A DNA stretch of 38,734 nucleotides. Origin: an uncultured Bacteroidales bacterium (GTDB lineage Bacteria > Bacteroidota > Bacteroidia > Bacteroidales > Muribaculaceae). A program made the position numbers and the translations under genes. The stretch lies in NCBI GenBank assembly GCA_958418815.1, contig CATZGB010000028.1:1-38734 (forward strand). Reading direction: 5' to 3'. The notes beneath the pieces were generated by a model, which made no database searches, had not been told where the DNA came from, and saw nothing but the letters and a program-made list of their open reading frames with translations. Of the stretch, positions 1 to 6,992 are shown piece by piece; the stretch's first letter is position 1; each line of letters starts with the position of its first letter.

Positions 1-6
1 GCTAAT

Positions 7-42
7 GCCGACTTGAAAATCTATAATCAAGTCGGCTTTTTT
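7..42 (+). terminator. Rho-independent terminator of an upstream gene
   Basis: A 10-bp perfect stem (GCCGACTTGA paired with TCAAGTCGGC) is followed directly by six T residues on the plus strand. It would end a plus-strand gene lying before the window. No gene for it is visible here. Confidence 0.8.
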
Positions 43-108
43 CGGACGGATACGATTAAAATTGATTCCTCGGATTTAGGGGTATTCTGGTTAATACACT
101 GTATGACG

Positions 109-145
109 AAAAAACCTCCCGCTCGCCCTAAAGGGCGGCGGGAGG
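109..145 (-). terminator. Rho-independent terminator of gap
   Basis: A strong GC-rich hairpin (arms CCTCCCG and CGGGAGG plus an inner GCCCT/AGGGC stem) lies 27 bases beyond the gap stop codon. Read on the minus strand it is followed by six T residues. It is well placed to end gap transcription. Confidence 0.9.
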
Positions 146-171
146 TCGTTTATGATTGGGTAATCAGCTTA

Positions 172-1179
172 TCAGCCGTTTACTTTCTTCATGTGGGCGA
201 TGAGGTCGAGAACCTTGTTGGAGTAGCCGATCTCATTGTCATACCAGCTTACTACCTTGACGAAGTTGGGGGTCAGGTAAACACCGGCGTTGGCGTCGAA
301 GATGGAGGTGCGGGCGTCGCCGAGGAAGTCGCTGGAAACGACTGCGTCTTCGGTGTAGCCGAGAACACCCTTGAGTTCGCCTTCTGCGGCTTCCTTCATG
401 GCAGCGCAGATTTCCTCTTTGGTGGCGCCCTTCTTGAGGTTTACGGTCAGGTCGACAACGGAAACGTCAAGGGTGGGGACACGCATGGAGATACCGGTCA
501 GCTTGCCGTTGAGTTCGGGGATAACCTTGCCCACAGCCTTGGCGGCGCCGGTGGAGGAGGGGATGATGTTGCCGGAAGCGGCACGGCCTCCGCGCCAGTC
601 CTTCATCGAGGGACCGTCAACGGTCTTCTGGGTGGCGGTGGTGGAGTGAACGGTGGTCATGAGGCCGGTCTCGATGCCAAACTTGTCGTTGAGGACCTTG
701 GCGATGGGGGCGAGACAGTTGGTGGTGCAGGAAGCGTTGGAAACGAACTGCTGTCCGGCGTAGGTGTTCTCGTTCACGCCGCATACGAACATGGGGGTGT
801 CGTCCTTGGAGGGAGCAGACATAACCACGTATTTTGCGCCGGCTTCGATGTGGGCCTGGGCCTTTTCTTTGGTGAGGAAGAGACCGGTGGACTCAACTAC
901 ATATTCTGCGCCGACAGCACCCCAGTTGATTTCTTTGGGGTCGCGGCATGCGGTAACGCGGATTTCCTTGCCGTTGACAATCAGGAGGCTCTTCTCGAGG
1001 TCGTAGTCAACGGTTCCGTCGAACTGGCCGTGCATTGTGTCATACTTGAGCATGTAAGCCATGTAGTCAACGGGGAGAAGGTCGTTGATGGCAACAACTT
1101 CGATGTCTTCGCGCTTTGTGGAGGCACGGAAGACAAAACGGCCGATACGGCCGAAGCCGTTAATACCTATTTTAGTCAT
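172..1179 (-). CDS. gap: Type I glyceraldehyde-3-phosphate dehydrogenase
   Basis: This cytoplasmic glycolytic enzyme oxidises glyceraldehyde-3-phosphate to 1,3-bisphosphoglycerate using NAD+ and phosphate. The 335-residue length is normal for the family. The N-terminal Rossmann motif GINGFGRIGR is intact, and Asp33 (in INDLLP) points to NAD rather than NADP use. The catalytic Cys151 lies in SNASCTTNC and the partner His178 in TTVHST. The ATG at 1179 gives the usual MTKIGING start. The gene appears monocistronic: it has its own upstream promoter match at 1292-1325 and a strong terminator at 109-145. The long leader suggests possible post-transcriptional control, but this is inference. Confidence 0.98.
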   Translation of the reverse strand: MTKIGINGFGRIGRFVFRASTKREDIEVVAINDLLPVDYMAYMLKYDTMHGQFDGTVDYDLEKSLLIVNGKEIRVTACRDPKEINWGAVGAEYVVESTGLFLTKEKAQAHIEAGAKYVVMSAPSKDDTPMFVCGVNENTYAGQQFVSNASCTTNCLAPIAKVLNDKFGIETGLMTTVHSTTATQKTVDGPSMKDWRGGRAASGNIIPSSTGAAKAVGKVIPELNGKLTGISMRVPTLDVSVVDLTVNLKKGATKEEICAAMKEAAEGELKGVLGYTEDAVVSSDFLGDARTSIFDANAGVYLTPNFVKVVSWYDNEIGYSNKVLDLIAHMKKVNG

Positions 1180-1291
1180 AGTGGGTTGGGTTGTTAAAGA
1201 ACTATTTGGTAAAATGTTGTAAGTCTTTCAAAATCAGTGTACAGCCCCGGTCTGCATCCGCTGTTGGAGGCGCGGTGCTTTTTGGGCTGTG

Positions 1292-1325
1292 CAAAGTTAG
1301 TAAATTTTTTATAAACGGAGACAAA
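1292..1325 (-). promoter_or_regulatory. Bacteroidota-type promoter of gap
   Basis: On the minus strand a -33 TTTG (1322-1325) is followed after 22 bases by the -7 box TAACTTTG (1292-1299). This matches the Bacteroidota consensus TTTG-N19-22-TAnnTTTG. It predicts a start near 1285 and a leader of about 105 nt before gap. The leader contains a complementary pair (ACAGCCC and GGGCTGT) that could form a hairpin. Confidence 0.75.
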
Positions 1326-1419
1326 ACCCGCCTCTTTTTTCGCCGAATCAAGAAAAATTTCCTTAATCGGGAGAGGAACCGGGAGCGGGAGGGGCGTGTG
1401 GCGTTTTCCCGCGTTGGTG

Positions 1420-1908
1420 TCACTTGCGGGTGAGCGTGTAGTTGAGCTGCGTGTCAGGCCGCTGCAGGTCTGCTCCGGCGAGGGTCAGTGTCGAGTCGTT
1501 GTCGACAAGGAAATATCTTACCTCGGCAGAGGATGTGGCCTGGTCGGCGGCGCGGTCGGCATGGTCGGGCACCAGCTTCAGGTAGCGTTGGGCGGAATCC
1601 TGCGGGGTGGAGGTGTGGAGCGAGAAATCCCCCTCCGAGACAAACACCGCGTCAGCCTTGCCGATATACCGCTCGGTGAGCTTGTAGTCGCCTCCGTTGC
1701 CGTCATCGTCATAGTCGAGGACGAGGGTGTACTCTATCCCCTCGGCGTCGGCTGCCGGAAGCACTCCGGTGTATGTGATGTCGCCGTCGGCCTGTGTCGT
1801 GCAGGCCGTCGCGGGGCATTCATCGGAAGAGGCGCATTTCTTGTGGTCGGAGCATGCGGCCACCATCAGCACTGCGGCGGCCAAAGAGAGATAAGTCTTT
1901 AGGTTCAT
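1420..1908 (-). CDS. NlpE-like N-terminal domain lipoprotein lacking the CxxC pair
   Basis: The 162-residue protein has a lipoprotein signal peptide with lipobox VAAC (Cys19), so it is probably anchored in the envelope. The mature part resembles the N-terminal domain of NlpE, the copper/surface-stress lipoprotein: a GVLPAADAEGIEYTLVL stretch, a LTERYIGK stretch and a closing NYTLTRK strand. In NlpE the first stretch normally carries a CxxC pair (PCADCxGI). Here both cysteines are alanine, so thiol or metal chemistry at that site is not expected. Only one domain is present, without the NlpE C-terminal domain. No promoter match was seen upstream. Family assignment is by motif recognition only. 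Confidence 0.75.
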   Translation of the reverse strand: MNLKTYLSLAAAVLMVAACSDHKKCASSDECPATACTTQADGDITYTGVLPAADAEGIEYTLVLDYDDDGNGGDYKLTERYIGKADAVFVSEGDFSLHTSTPQDSAQRYLKLVPDHADRAADQATSSAEVRYFLVDNDSTLTLAGADLQRPDTQLNYTLTRK

Positions 1909-2193
1909 ATCGGTTGCGGGTAGATAGGTCGGTTAATATCAAATCGGTTTATATGTAACAACCGGCCTCTCCGGAAAGTTCATCAGCAGTGGCATATTTG
2001 TCGCTGTCTGGTAAAAACTTTCAGGTTCAATATGGCTTTCTGTTTTCCTCGGTCAGATGACTCATTCACTGAAACATAGGGGGTGTCAATGCATAAAACC
2101 ATCGATGACAATCATTTAAACACGTTTGCCTGATGCGAAAAAACAGATACTGATTTGGTGTCTGAACCATAACTGTCTGCTTTGAATCCATTG
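1909..2193. other. Intergenic stretch without a recognisable gene
   Basis: This is the left part of a 618-bp gap between the NlpE-like gene and the barrel-protein gene. I see no supported ORF, no clear TAnnTTTG promoter and no terminator with a T-run. Its end (from 2184) carries a GAATCCATTGGC stretch that belongs to the repeat family described next. Confidence 0.5.
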
Positions 2194-2454
2194 GCGAATC
2201 CGGAGGATTCATTAACTATTAGCCCCGGGTTGGCGCGCGGGAGCCCCTTGCGGGCGACCAAGCGGCAACCCGGGGTTGCTGACATCAGGCGTGAGATTCT
2301 GAAAGAATCTTTTATATAAGACAAGCTCATGTAAAGGCAACATCACATCTATAAAAGATTCTTTCAGAATCTCACGCCTGGCGTATTTACCGGGGGTTAC
2401 CGGCCTGTCGGCCGCCAACCCCCGGCTAATAGTTGATGAATCCTACGGATTCGC
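2194..2454. repeat. 261-bp nested palindromic (MITE-like) element
   Basis: The ends form a 40-bp imperfect inverted repeat (2194-2233 and 2415-2454) with 36 of 40 positions matching. Inside lie, in order, a left hairpin (CCCCGGGTTG 2223-2232 with CAACCCGGGG 2266-2275), a perfect 31-bp inverted repeat (2286-2316 and 2350-2380), and a right hairpin (CCGGGGGTT 2390-2398 with AACCCCCGG 2417-2425). No transposase or credible ORF is contained; short minus-strand frames across it follow the repeat rather than a protein. The design suggests a non-autonomous mobile element or a REP-like cluster. No target-site duplication could be recognised. Confidence 0.75.
2286..2380. repeat. Perfect 31-bp inverted repeat with 33-base spacer
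   Basis: Positions 2286-2316 are the exact reverse complement of 2350-2380. Each arm contains GATTCTGAAAGAATC, which is itself partly palindromic. Transcribed RNA would fold into a long stable hairpin. It forms the centre of the 261-bp element. Confidence 0.9.
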
Positions 2455-2532
2455 GGACGAACCATACATATGGGTATTCATTGGCGAATCCTACGGATTC
2501 GTGGACGAACCATACATAACGGGTATTCATTG
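2438..2532. repeat. Two tandem copies of a 48-bp repeat
   Basis: Unit one starts at 2438 and unit two at 2486. Both begin with the palindromic 15-mer GAATCCTACGGATTC and continue with a GGACGAACCATACATA stretch and a GGGTATTCATTG stretch. They differ by one substitution in the middle and a small indel near ATATGGG/ATAACGGG. The second unit covers the stop codon of the neighbouring barrel-protein gene at 2527. The first unit overlaps the right end of the palindromic element. Confidence 0.85.
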
Positions 2533-3123
2533 TTTCGGACGTCCGCCGAAAGAGAATCCCAAGGTCAGCCCCGCGCAGTTGTAGCCGGTGCGGCAGACTG
2601 TGGCGAACGCCGTCAGGCGGAACAGCTGCCAGAACTCCACGCCGACACGCGGCATCACCACAAGTGACGTGCCCTTTGAAGAGAACGTGACATCACCGAC
2701 CACATCATTGAATCCGACACCAATGCCAAGCCCGGCGAACGGATTGACCTTGCTGCTGCGTCGGAAATTGTAATTGCCCACTACGCCGATGGTAAGTGTG
2801 CGGTTGAGCTGCGTTTGGTTATAAGCGTAACTCCCTACAGGTATTCCTTCGGCGTAAACCGTACCTGAGGTGAAGAATTCATGGCGCGGGAAATCTATCT
2901 GCATAAACACTCCGCAGTCGACAGGGACAGACTGGAAGTTGTAACTCAGGGACGCTCCAAAGCTGAGGAACACCTTGTTGGTCCCTCCGTTGTAGCCTCC
3001 CAGTGGGATTGTCGGACCTACATAGAAGCCACCTTCGACATTCTGCACTTTGCTTTCCTGGGCGAATATTCCGAGAAAGCACAGCATCGTGATTGCAAGC
3101 AATGTGAAACGTTTCATGCGCAT
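2527..3123 (-). CDS. Outer-membrane beta-barrel protein, unknown role
   Basis: The protein has a clear signal peptide beginning MKRFTLLAI and ending near FAQE. It is followed by alternating amphipathic strands typical of small porin or OmpA-like barrels (for example GGFYVGPTIPLGGY, FAGLGIGVGF and a C-terminal LTLGFSFGG strand). The frame stays open further upstream, but that would overlap the preceding secreted-protein gene. I therefore place the start at ATG 3123; ATG 3117, two codons in, is equally possible. It lies 62 bp downstream of the small secreted-protein gene on the same strand, so co-transcription from the promoter near 3559 is likely. Its stop codon lies inside a repeat unit. Function not recognised. 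Confidence 0.8.
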   Translation of the reverse strand: MRMKRFTLLAITMLCFLGIFAQESKVQNVEGGFYVGPTIPLGGYNGGTNKVFLSFGASLSYNFQSVPVDCGVFMQIDFPRHEFFTSGTVYAEGIPVGSYAYNQTQLNRTLTIGVVGNYNFRRSSKVNPFAGLGIGVGFNDVVGDVTFSSKGTSLVVMPRVGVEFWQLFRLTAFATVCRTGYNCAGLTLGFSFGGRPKQ

Positions 3124-3185
3124 TGAGATGGATGTTTGGTGATTTGTGATGTGAATGGTATATGATGAAGAGGATATACTGTGCA

Positions 3186-3533
3186 TTAATAATGCCCTTC
3201 GAGGATTGTCCCGTTGTCGAAAGTGACGGTGATGGTTGATGAGGGCTGGATGTCGAGATAGCCGCAGGGTTCGTCGGGAGTTACCATTGTGGAAGAATAG
3301 ACATCCCCGTCGATGTCGGCCACTTCTATGGTCGCACAGAAGTAGGGCATTGATGTTGACAGGCACGCCATTGAGGATTCAAAGGTTATGTATGACGGGT
3401 ACTTGAACGGCATCTTTTTCTGGTTGCCTGGAGGTGGTGTGATAGGTATTACGGGAGGAGGATCATCACAAAATGCGGCAAATGAGATAGCCATCGCCGT
3501 CAAGGACAAAAGAATCTTTGGAAGTTTTGACAT
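3186..3533 (-). CDS. Small secreted protein, possibly DUF3244-like
   Basis: The 115-residue protein begins with a signal peptide (MSKLPKILLSLTAMAISFAA). A proline-rich linker (DDPPPVIPITPPPG) follows, then a short beta-rich domain. The end pattern (DGDVYSSTMV, an acidic/proline turn, ITVTFDNGTILEGHY) resembles the small Ig-like DUF3244 proteins of Bacteroidales, but similarity is weak. Three cysteines in the mature region (ACLS, YFCAT, PCGY) could form a disulfide. The ATG at 3533 lies just below a promoter match. It probably forms an operon with the barrel protein downstream. Function unknown. Confidence 0.7.
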   Translation of the reverse strand: MSKLPKILLSLTAMAISFAAFCDDPPPVIPITPPPGNQKKMPFKYPSYITFESSMACLSTSMPYFCATIEVADIDGDVYSSTMVTPDEPCGYLDIQPSSTITVTFDNGTILEGHY

Positions 3534-3558
3534 ATGGATTTTTGGTTTCGTTACAACG

Positions 3559-3591
3559 CAAATTTACGAAAAAAACTAAAAGACCAGCAAT
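3559..3591 (-). promoter_or_regulatory. Bacteroidota-type promoter of the secreted-protein/barrel pair
   Basis: On the minus strand TAAATTTG (3559-3566) fits the -7 consensus, with ATTG (3588-3591) 21 bases upstream as a weak -33 element. The predicted start lies about 20 nt before the ATG at 3533. Confidence 0.55.
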
Positions 3592-3722
3592 GTCAGGGAG
3601 GAGAAAAACCTTTCACGGCAAAATTGAAATATGCTTATAATCAATCGACTCGGTTTGGGTTGACTTGAAAAAACTTGCATCGACGCAAAATCGATTCCAG
3701 AAAGCCGGGAAACAGGAGTTTT

Positions 3723-5384
3723 TTATTCCTTCATAGGGGACATCAGGTCGAGCAATTCAGCTTTTCTCGGGAAGTCAAGCTTTGAGATTTTTGCTTTCAA
3801 CCGTGATCTGCGTACATAGAGGAGCCCGATTTCGATGGACATGATGATGGCGATAGCCTGGTTTGACAAGCCGGAGCAGCATAATGCCATCAGCACGTAG
3901 TCGGTGTCGGTAATCTTGTCGGTTGACTCGCGCAATTCTTTGATTATGTTGTCGTTGTATTGGTCTATGTCATCAAATATGCCGTTTATGAAATCGGCGT
4001 TGTTTTTCAGGTCAAAGATGGTGGTCTCGATCAGCTTTGCGAGTTTGTTGCTGTTTTTAGGTGAGGGCGCCGTGTAATATTCCCCGCAAAGCCGGTCAAG
4101 GATATTGAATTGCTTGTTGAAAAGTTTTTTCCACTGGGTCTGTTTCGAGGTGATGAGTTCGGCCTCGGCAGACAGACGCTCCACTTCAAGGCGCAATATG
4201 TCATGGTCTTTCAGCAAGGCATTTAGACGATTACGCAGTAATTTCCGGCGGTAAAAGAGGTAGGTTGCCGCCAGAAAAGCGACGCATAAGCATATCGCTA
4301 TCGTCAGAATGAATGTCAGTCTCTGGTTTCTTGCCTTGTCCGCCGCTTGCTCCATAAGGAGGTTGTCATATATGAAGGCGGCTTCAGAGGCTCTTTGTCT
4401 ACTTAGGGCTTGGAGGAATGAATTGTTGGAATTGTTTTCTTTCAAGAGCGCGGTGTAAGCCTTTTCAAAGTCTCCGTTGGCTGCATAAATAGGGTGAAGT
4501 GAAACATACAGAGGGGATGCCAGGGTGTCAATGAGCCTGTAGACAGAGTCAGCTTCTTTTTCGTATCCTAACTGTATGTATGCCAAAACCAAGGCTTGTC
4601 TGTGATGAGGCTCTTTTAAGGGCATACCGGTCTTTTCGACCTCTTTCAAGTAGTCGATTCCGCCTTGCCAATCCGATATGTTGAATTTGGCGAAGGCCAT
4701 ATAGAACAACGCTTCTGTCATTGTGACAGTGTCTCCCATGGCAGTGGCGAGAGACCTGGCCGAATCAAGGAGATTCACCGCTTTATGTATCTTTCCCGTC
4801 GAGATGTATGAATTGGCGAGATTGCATCGCTCGTAGTTCCAGTATTCCTCATTGCCTGATTTGCGGAACGCGTTGACGGCTTTTTGAGAATACATCAGCG
4901 CCATGTCCATGCTGTACACATCATGGTAAACCGAGGAGATTTCGCGGTCGATCAGCCCGAGGTAAAACCAGTTTTCCTGTTCGGTGGCGAGCCGTTCGCT
5001 TTCCAGCTGGTTCCTGATGGCCTCGTCATACAGGCCGGCCTCTCTTTGCAGCTGTCCGAGATAATAGAGTGACAACATCCTCTGACGCTGTCCGGGGTGG
5101 TCGCGGTAATAGTCGGCCGTGCGGGAGATGAGGTCAAGCGATGCGGGCCGGTCGGTCTTTACCTGGGCCTGGGTCAGCAGTAGGTCATATAGAGCGCGGT
5201 CGGCGGGTGTTGATATTGTTGTCGTGTCGATGGCCTGCAGGATGGAGAGGGCCGAGTCGGGGTCGGAGTCCATTATGGAGTCGGCCCGCTCAAGCGATGG
5301 CATATGGATGGCCTCGTTGTGGCAGGAACCGCAAAGGAGGCTCAGAGACAGGATTATGGCGATGAATACAGGGAGATGGCGCAT
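3723..5384 (-). CDS. TPR transmembrane regulator with LuxR-like C-terminal helices
   Basis: The 553-residue protein follows a common Bacteroidales design. A lipoprotein-like signal sequence (possible lipid Cys21 in LLCGSC) leads to the hallmark RADSIMDSDPDSALSILQAID-type opening, truncated here in description. Tetratricopeptide-like helices run from about residue 30 to 330. One membrane helix lies at about 354-377 and ends in YRRK. A coiled-coil-like stretch follows to about 420. The C-terminal region (TDYVLMALCCSGLSNQAIA, then VRRSRLKAKISK) resembles a degenerate LuxR-type helix-turn-helix. The likely role is sensing in the periplasm and signalling inside, but no target is known. Its base composition is AT-richer than neighbours in the C-terminal half. 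It lies 83 bp after rsmD on the same strand. Confidence 0.8.
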   Translation of the reverse strand: MRHLPVFIAIILSLSLLCGSCHNEAIHMPSLERADSIMDSDPDSALSILQAIDTTTISTPADRALYDLLLTQAQVKTDRPASLDLISRTADYYRDHPGQRQRMLSLYYLGQLQREAGLYDEAIRNQLESERLATEQENWFYLGLIDREISSVYHDVYSMDMALMYSQKAVNAFRKSGNEEYWNYERCNLANSYISTGKIHKAVNLLDSARSLATAMGDTVTMTEALFYMAFAKFNISDWQGGIDYLKEVEKTGMPLKEPHHRQALVLAYIQLGYEKEADSVYRLIDTLASPLYVSLHPIYAANGDFEKAYTALLKENNSNNSFLQALSRQRASEAAFIYDNLLMEQAADKARNQRLTFILTIAICLCVAFLAATYLFYRRKLLRNRLNALLKDHDILRLEVERLSAEAELITSKQTQWKKLFNKQFNILDRLCGEYYTAPSPKNSNKLAKLIETTIFDLKNNADFINGIFDDIDQYNDNIIKELRESTDKITDTDYVLMALCCSGLSNQAIAIIMSIEIGLLYVRRSRLKAKISKLDFPRKAELLDLMSPMKE

Positions 5385-5467
5385 ACGGAGACGGATTGGC
5401 TGGATAGACTGGCGAAGCTGAATGGGGAGAGGGGCGCAAACAGGAGTGGAGAGAGGGGACGGGGAGG

Positions 5468-6052
5468 TTATCCGTCTGAGGGGGATGTGTCTGCGTCGGC
5501 ATCCGTGGTGGCAGGCAAGCGGAAGAGGGAGAAGTTGACAGAGCCGTAGGCGCGGTGTTCGAGGAAGTGGGGCAGGCTGGAGAAATCGTGCTTGCCGGAA
5601 TGCTCGATGATGAACAGCGACCCGGGTTTCAGCAGCTTTGACTCAAGGATTTTGCCTGGAATCTCGGCGAAGCCTGGCAGGTCGTATGGAGGGTCGGCGA
5701 ATACGATGTCGAAGGAGCGGGGGGAGGCCTGTATGTAACGCAGCGCGTCGCCGCGCAGCAGGGTGTGGTTGTCGGCCCCGAGCTGTGAGGCCACCTTGCG
5801 GATGAAGTTGGCCTGGGTGGCGGCTTTCTCGACGGATGTCACCGAGCGGCATCCGCGCGACAGCAGTTCGAACGACACAGCGCCGGTGCCGGCGAAAAGG
5901 TCGAGCGCGTCGGGGGTCTCCTCCTCGAAGTCGACAAGGTTCTCGATGACATTGAATATGTTCTCGCGGGCGAAATCGGTGGTGGGGCGGGCGGTGATGT
6001 TGGTCGGGACGTCAAACCGTCGGCGGCCATATTTTCCTCTGATTATGCGCAT
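5468..6052 (-). CDS. rsmD: 16S rRNA (guanine(966)-N(2))-methyltransferase RsmD
   Basis: RsmD methylates G966 of 16S rRNA during small-subunit assembly, using S-adenosylmethionine. The start is taken at ATG 6052 (MRIIRGKYGRRRF), which gives 194 residues, normal for the family. The frame extends upstream, but that part overlaps the DUF3822 gene. The SAM-binding motif DLFAGTGAV is at about 51-59, and the catalytic DPPY motif of N-methyltransferases is at 120-123. It follows DUF3822 by about 20 bp, an arrangement common in Bacteroidota, and is probably co-transcribed with it. Confidence 0.95.
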   Translation of the reverse strand: MRIIRGKYGRRRFDVPTNITARPTTDFARENIFNVIENLVDFEEETPDALDLFAGTGAVSFELLSRGCRSVTSVEKAATQANFIRKVASQLGADNHTLLRGDALRYIQASPRSFDIVFADPPYDLPGFAEIPGKILESKLLKPGSLFIIEHSGKHDFSSLPHFLEHRAYGSVNFSLFRLPATTDADADTSPSDG

Positions 6053-6072
6053 TGTGGTGGCTGATTGGATAG

Positions 6073-6909
6073 TTATGGAATACTGTGCGGGAGGGCGAGC
6101 GGGGCCACAATCATCTCGAAGGGGGTGCGCAGGGCGGCCCTGCCGGCGCGGAACATCGTGGAGGGGAATATCGCCGGCATCACATAGCGGACAAAGCGGC
6201 GCAGCATCGGGGCAACGGCTCCGCGCGAGGCGGTGTCGCCTGCGAGGATTATCTCGTCGGTGGGGGTGAGGCCGAACCCCTCGCGGCAGGCCATGATGTA
6301 ATACACCGAGTCCATCGGGTCGCGCACCGGGTAGCTGTTCATCACCATCGGGGCGGTGTCGCCGAGGATGACGATGTCGCATCGCCCCTGGCGCAGGTTG
6401 ACGATCATCTTCCCCCGGGGCCGGGTGGGGTGCTTGGCCTTGAAGTAGAGGGCGAGGGGGGAGAGGGTGTGGCCCACGCGCGGGTTGTTGAATGTGCGGC
6501 GCAGGAAGCCGAGGAATTCCCGGTTGACCCCGGTGAGCATCGTGGCTCCCAGTCCGGGCAGCTCCTCGGCGATGATTTCCTCGGGGCCGTCGGCGGTGGA
6601 GGGGGGGAAGGCGTTGGCAAACGCCTGTCGGCGAGCCTCGTCTGAAGACAGCATGTCGGGCACCGGCATGGCCCTGCGCTCAGGCAGCAGGATGGTCACG
6701 CGGTTGAAGTCTGACAGCAGCAGGGGATTGTCGTAGACTGCCTCCTGGAACGCCTTCAAGGGTGTGGCCGATGAGGCCAGGGGGATATCCTCGGCTATCA
6801 GCGTGTGATGCTCGATGGGGGAGAATGCCATGACAGAGAGGGTGTCGGAGGTCGGCTCCATCACCAGCTGCCACATTCGCGGCTCTTTTATCATCTCTTT
6901 GTCGAGCAT
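6073..6909 (-). CDS. DUF3822 family protein
   Basis: The 278-residue soluble protein carries no signal peptide and matches the DUF3822 family, recognised from its opening, its length and its location directly before rsmD. No enzymatic activity is established for the family. Visible features are a glycine-containing stretch (GRCDIVILGD) and DEIILAGDTASRG, which loosely recall nucleotide-binding actin-like folds; this is weak inference. The ATG at 6909 starts MLDKEMIKEP. The gene sits between the large Ig-like lipoprotein gene (83 bp upstream) and rsmD (20 bp downstream), so one transcript is likely. Confidence 0.8.
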   Translation of the reverse strand: MLDKEMIKEPRMWQLVMEPTSDTLSVMAFSPIEHHTLIAEDIPLASSATPLKAFQEAVYDNPLLLSDFNRVTILLPERRAMPVPDMLSSDEARRQAFANAFPPSTADGPEEIIAEELPGLGATMLTGVNREFLGFLRRTFNNPRVGHTLSPLALYFKAKHPTRPRGKMIVNLRQGRCDIVILGDTAPMVMNSYPVRDPMDSVYYIMACREGFGLTPTDEIILAGDTASRGAVAPMLRRFVRYVMPAIFPSTMFRAGRAALRTPFEMIVAPLALPHSIP

Positions 6910-6992
6910 CGGGGGGTGAATCTGAATAGTGATAAACTTTGATGACAGGGATTGAGGTCGGCCCTGCAGGGGGAAGGGGGGAACCGCGAGGG

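Noticed and set aside
13..1197. Long plus-strand frame opposite gap
   Set aside because: It mirrors the gap coding sequence; composition is Gly/Val-rich shadow translation, and the true gene on the minus strand is unmistakable.
2286..2380. Invertible promoter flanked by inverted repeats
   Set aside because: The spacer is only 33 bases, contains no TAnnTTTG or TTTG-type promoter, and no invertase gene is near.
2112..2418. Two short minus-strand frames across the palindromic element
   Set aside because: They follow the inverted repeats, overlap each other and show no signal peptide, domain or upstream promoter.
2438..2532. CRISPR-like repeat
   Set aside because: Only two adjacent copies with no unique spacers between them and no cas genes; it is a plain tandem duplication.
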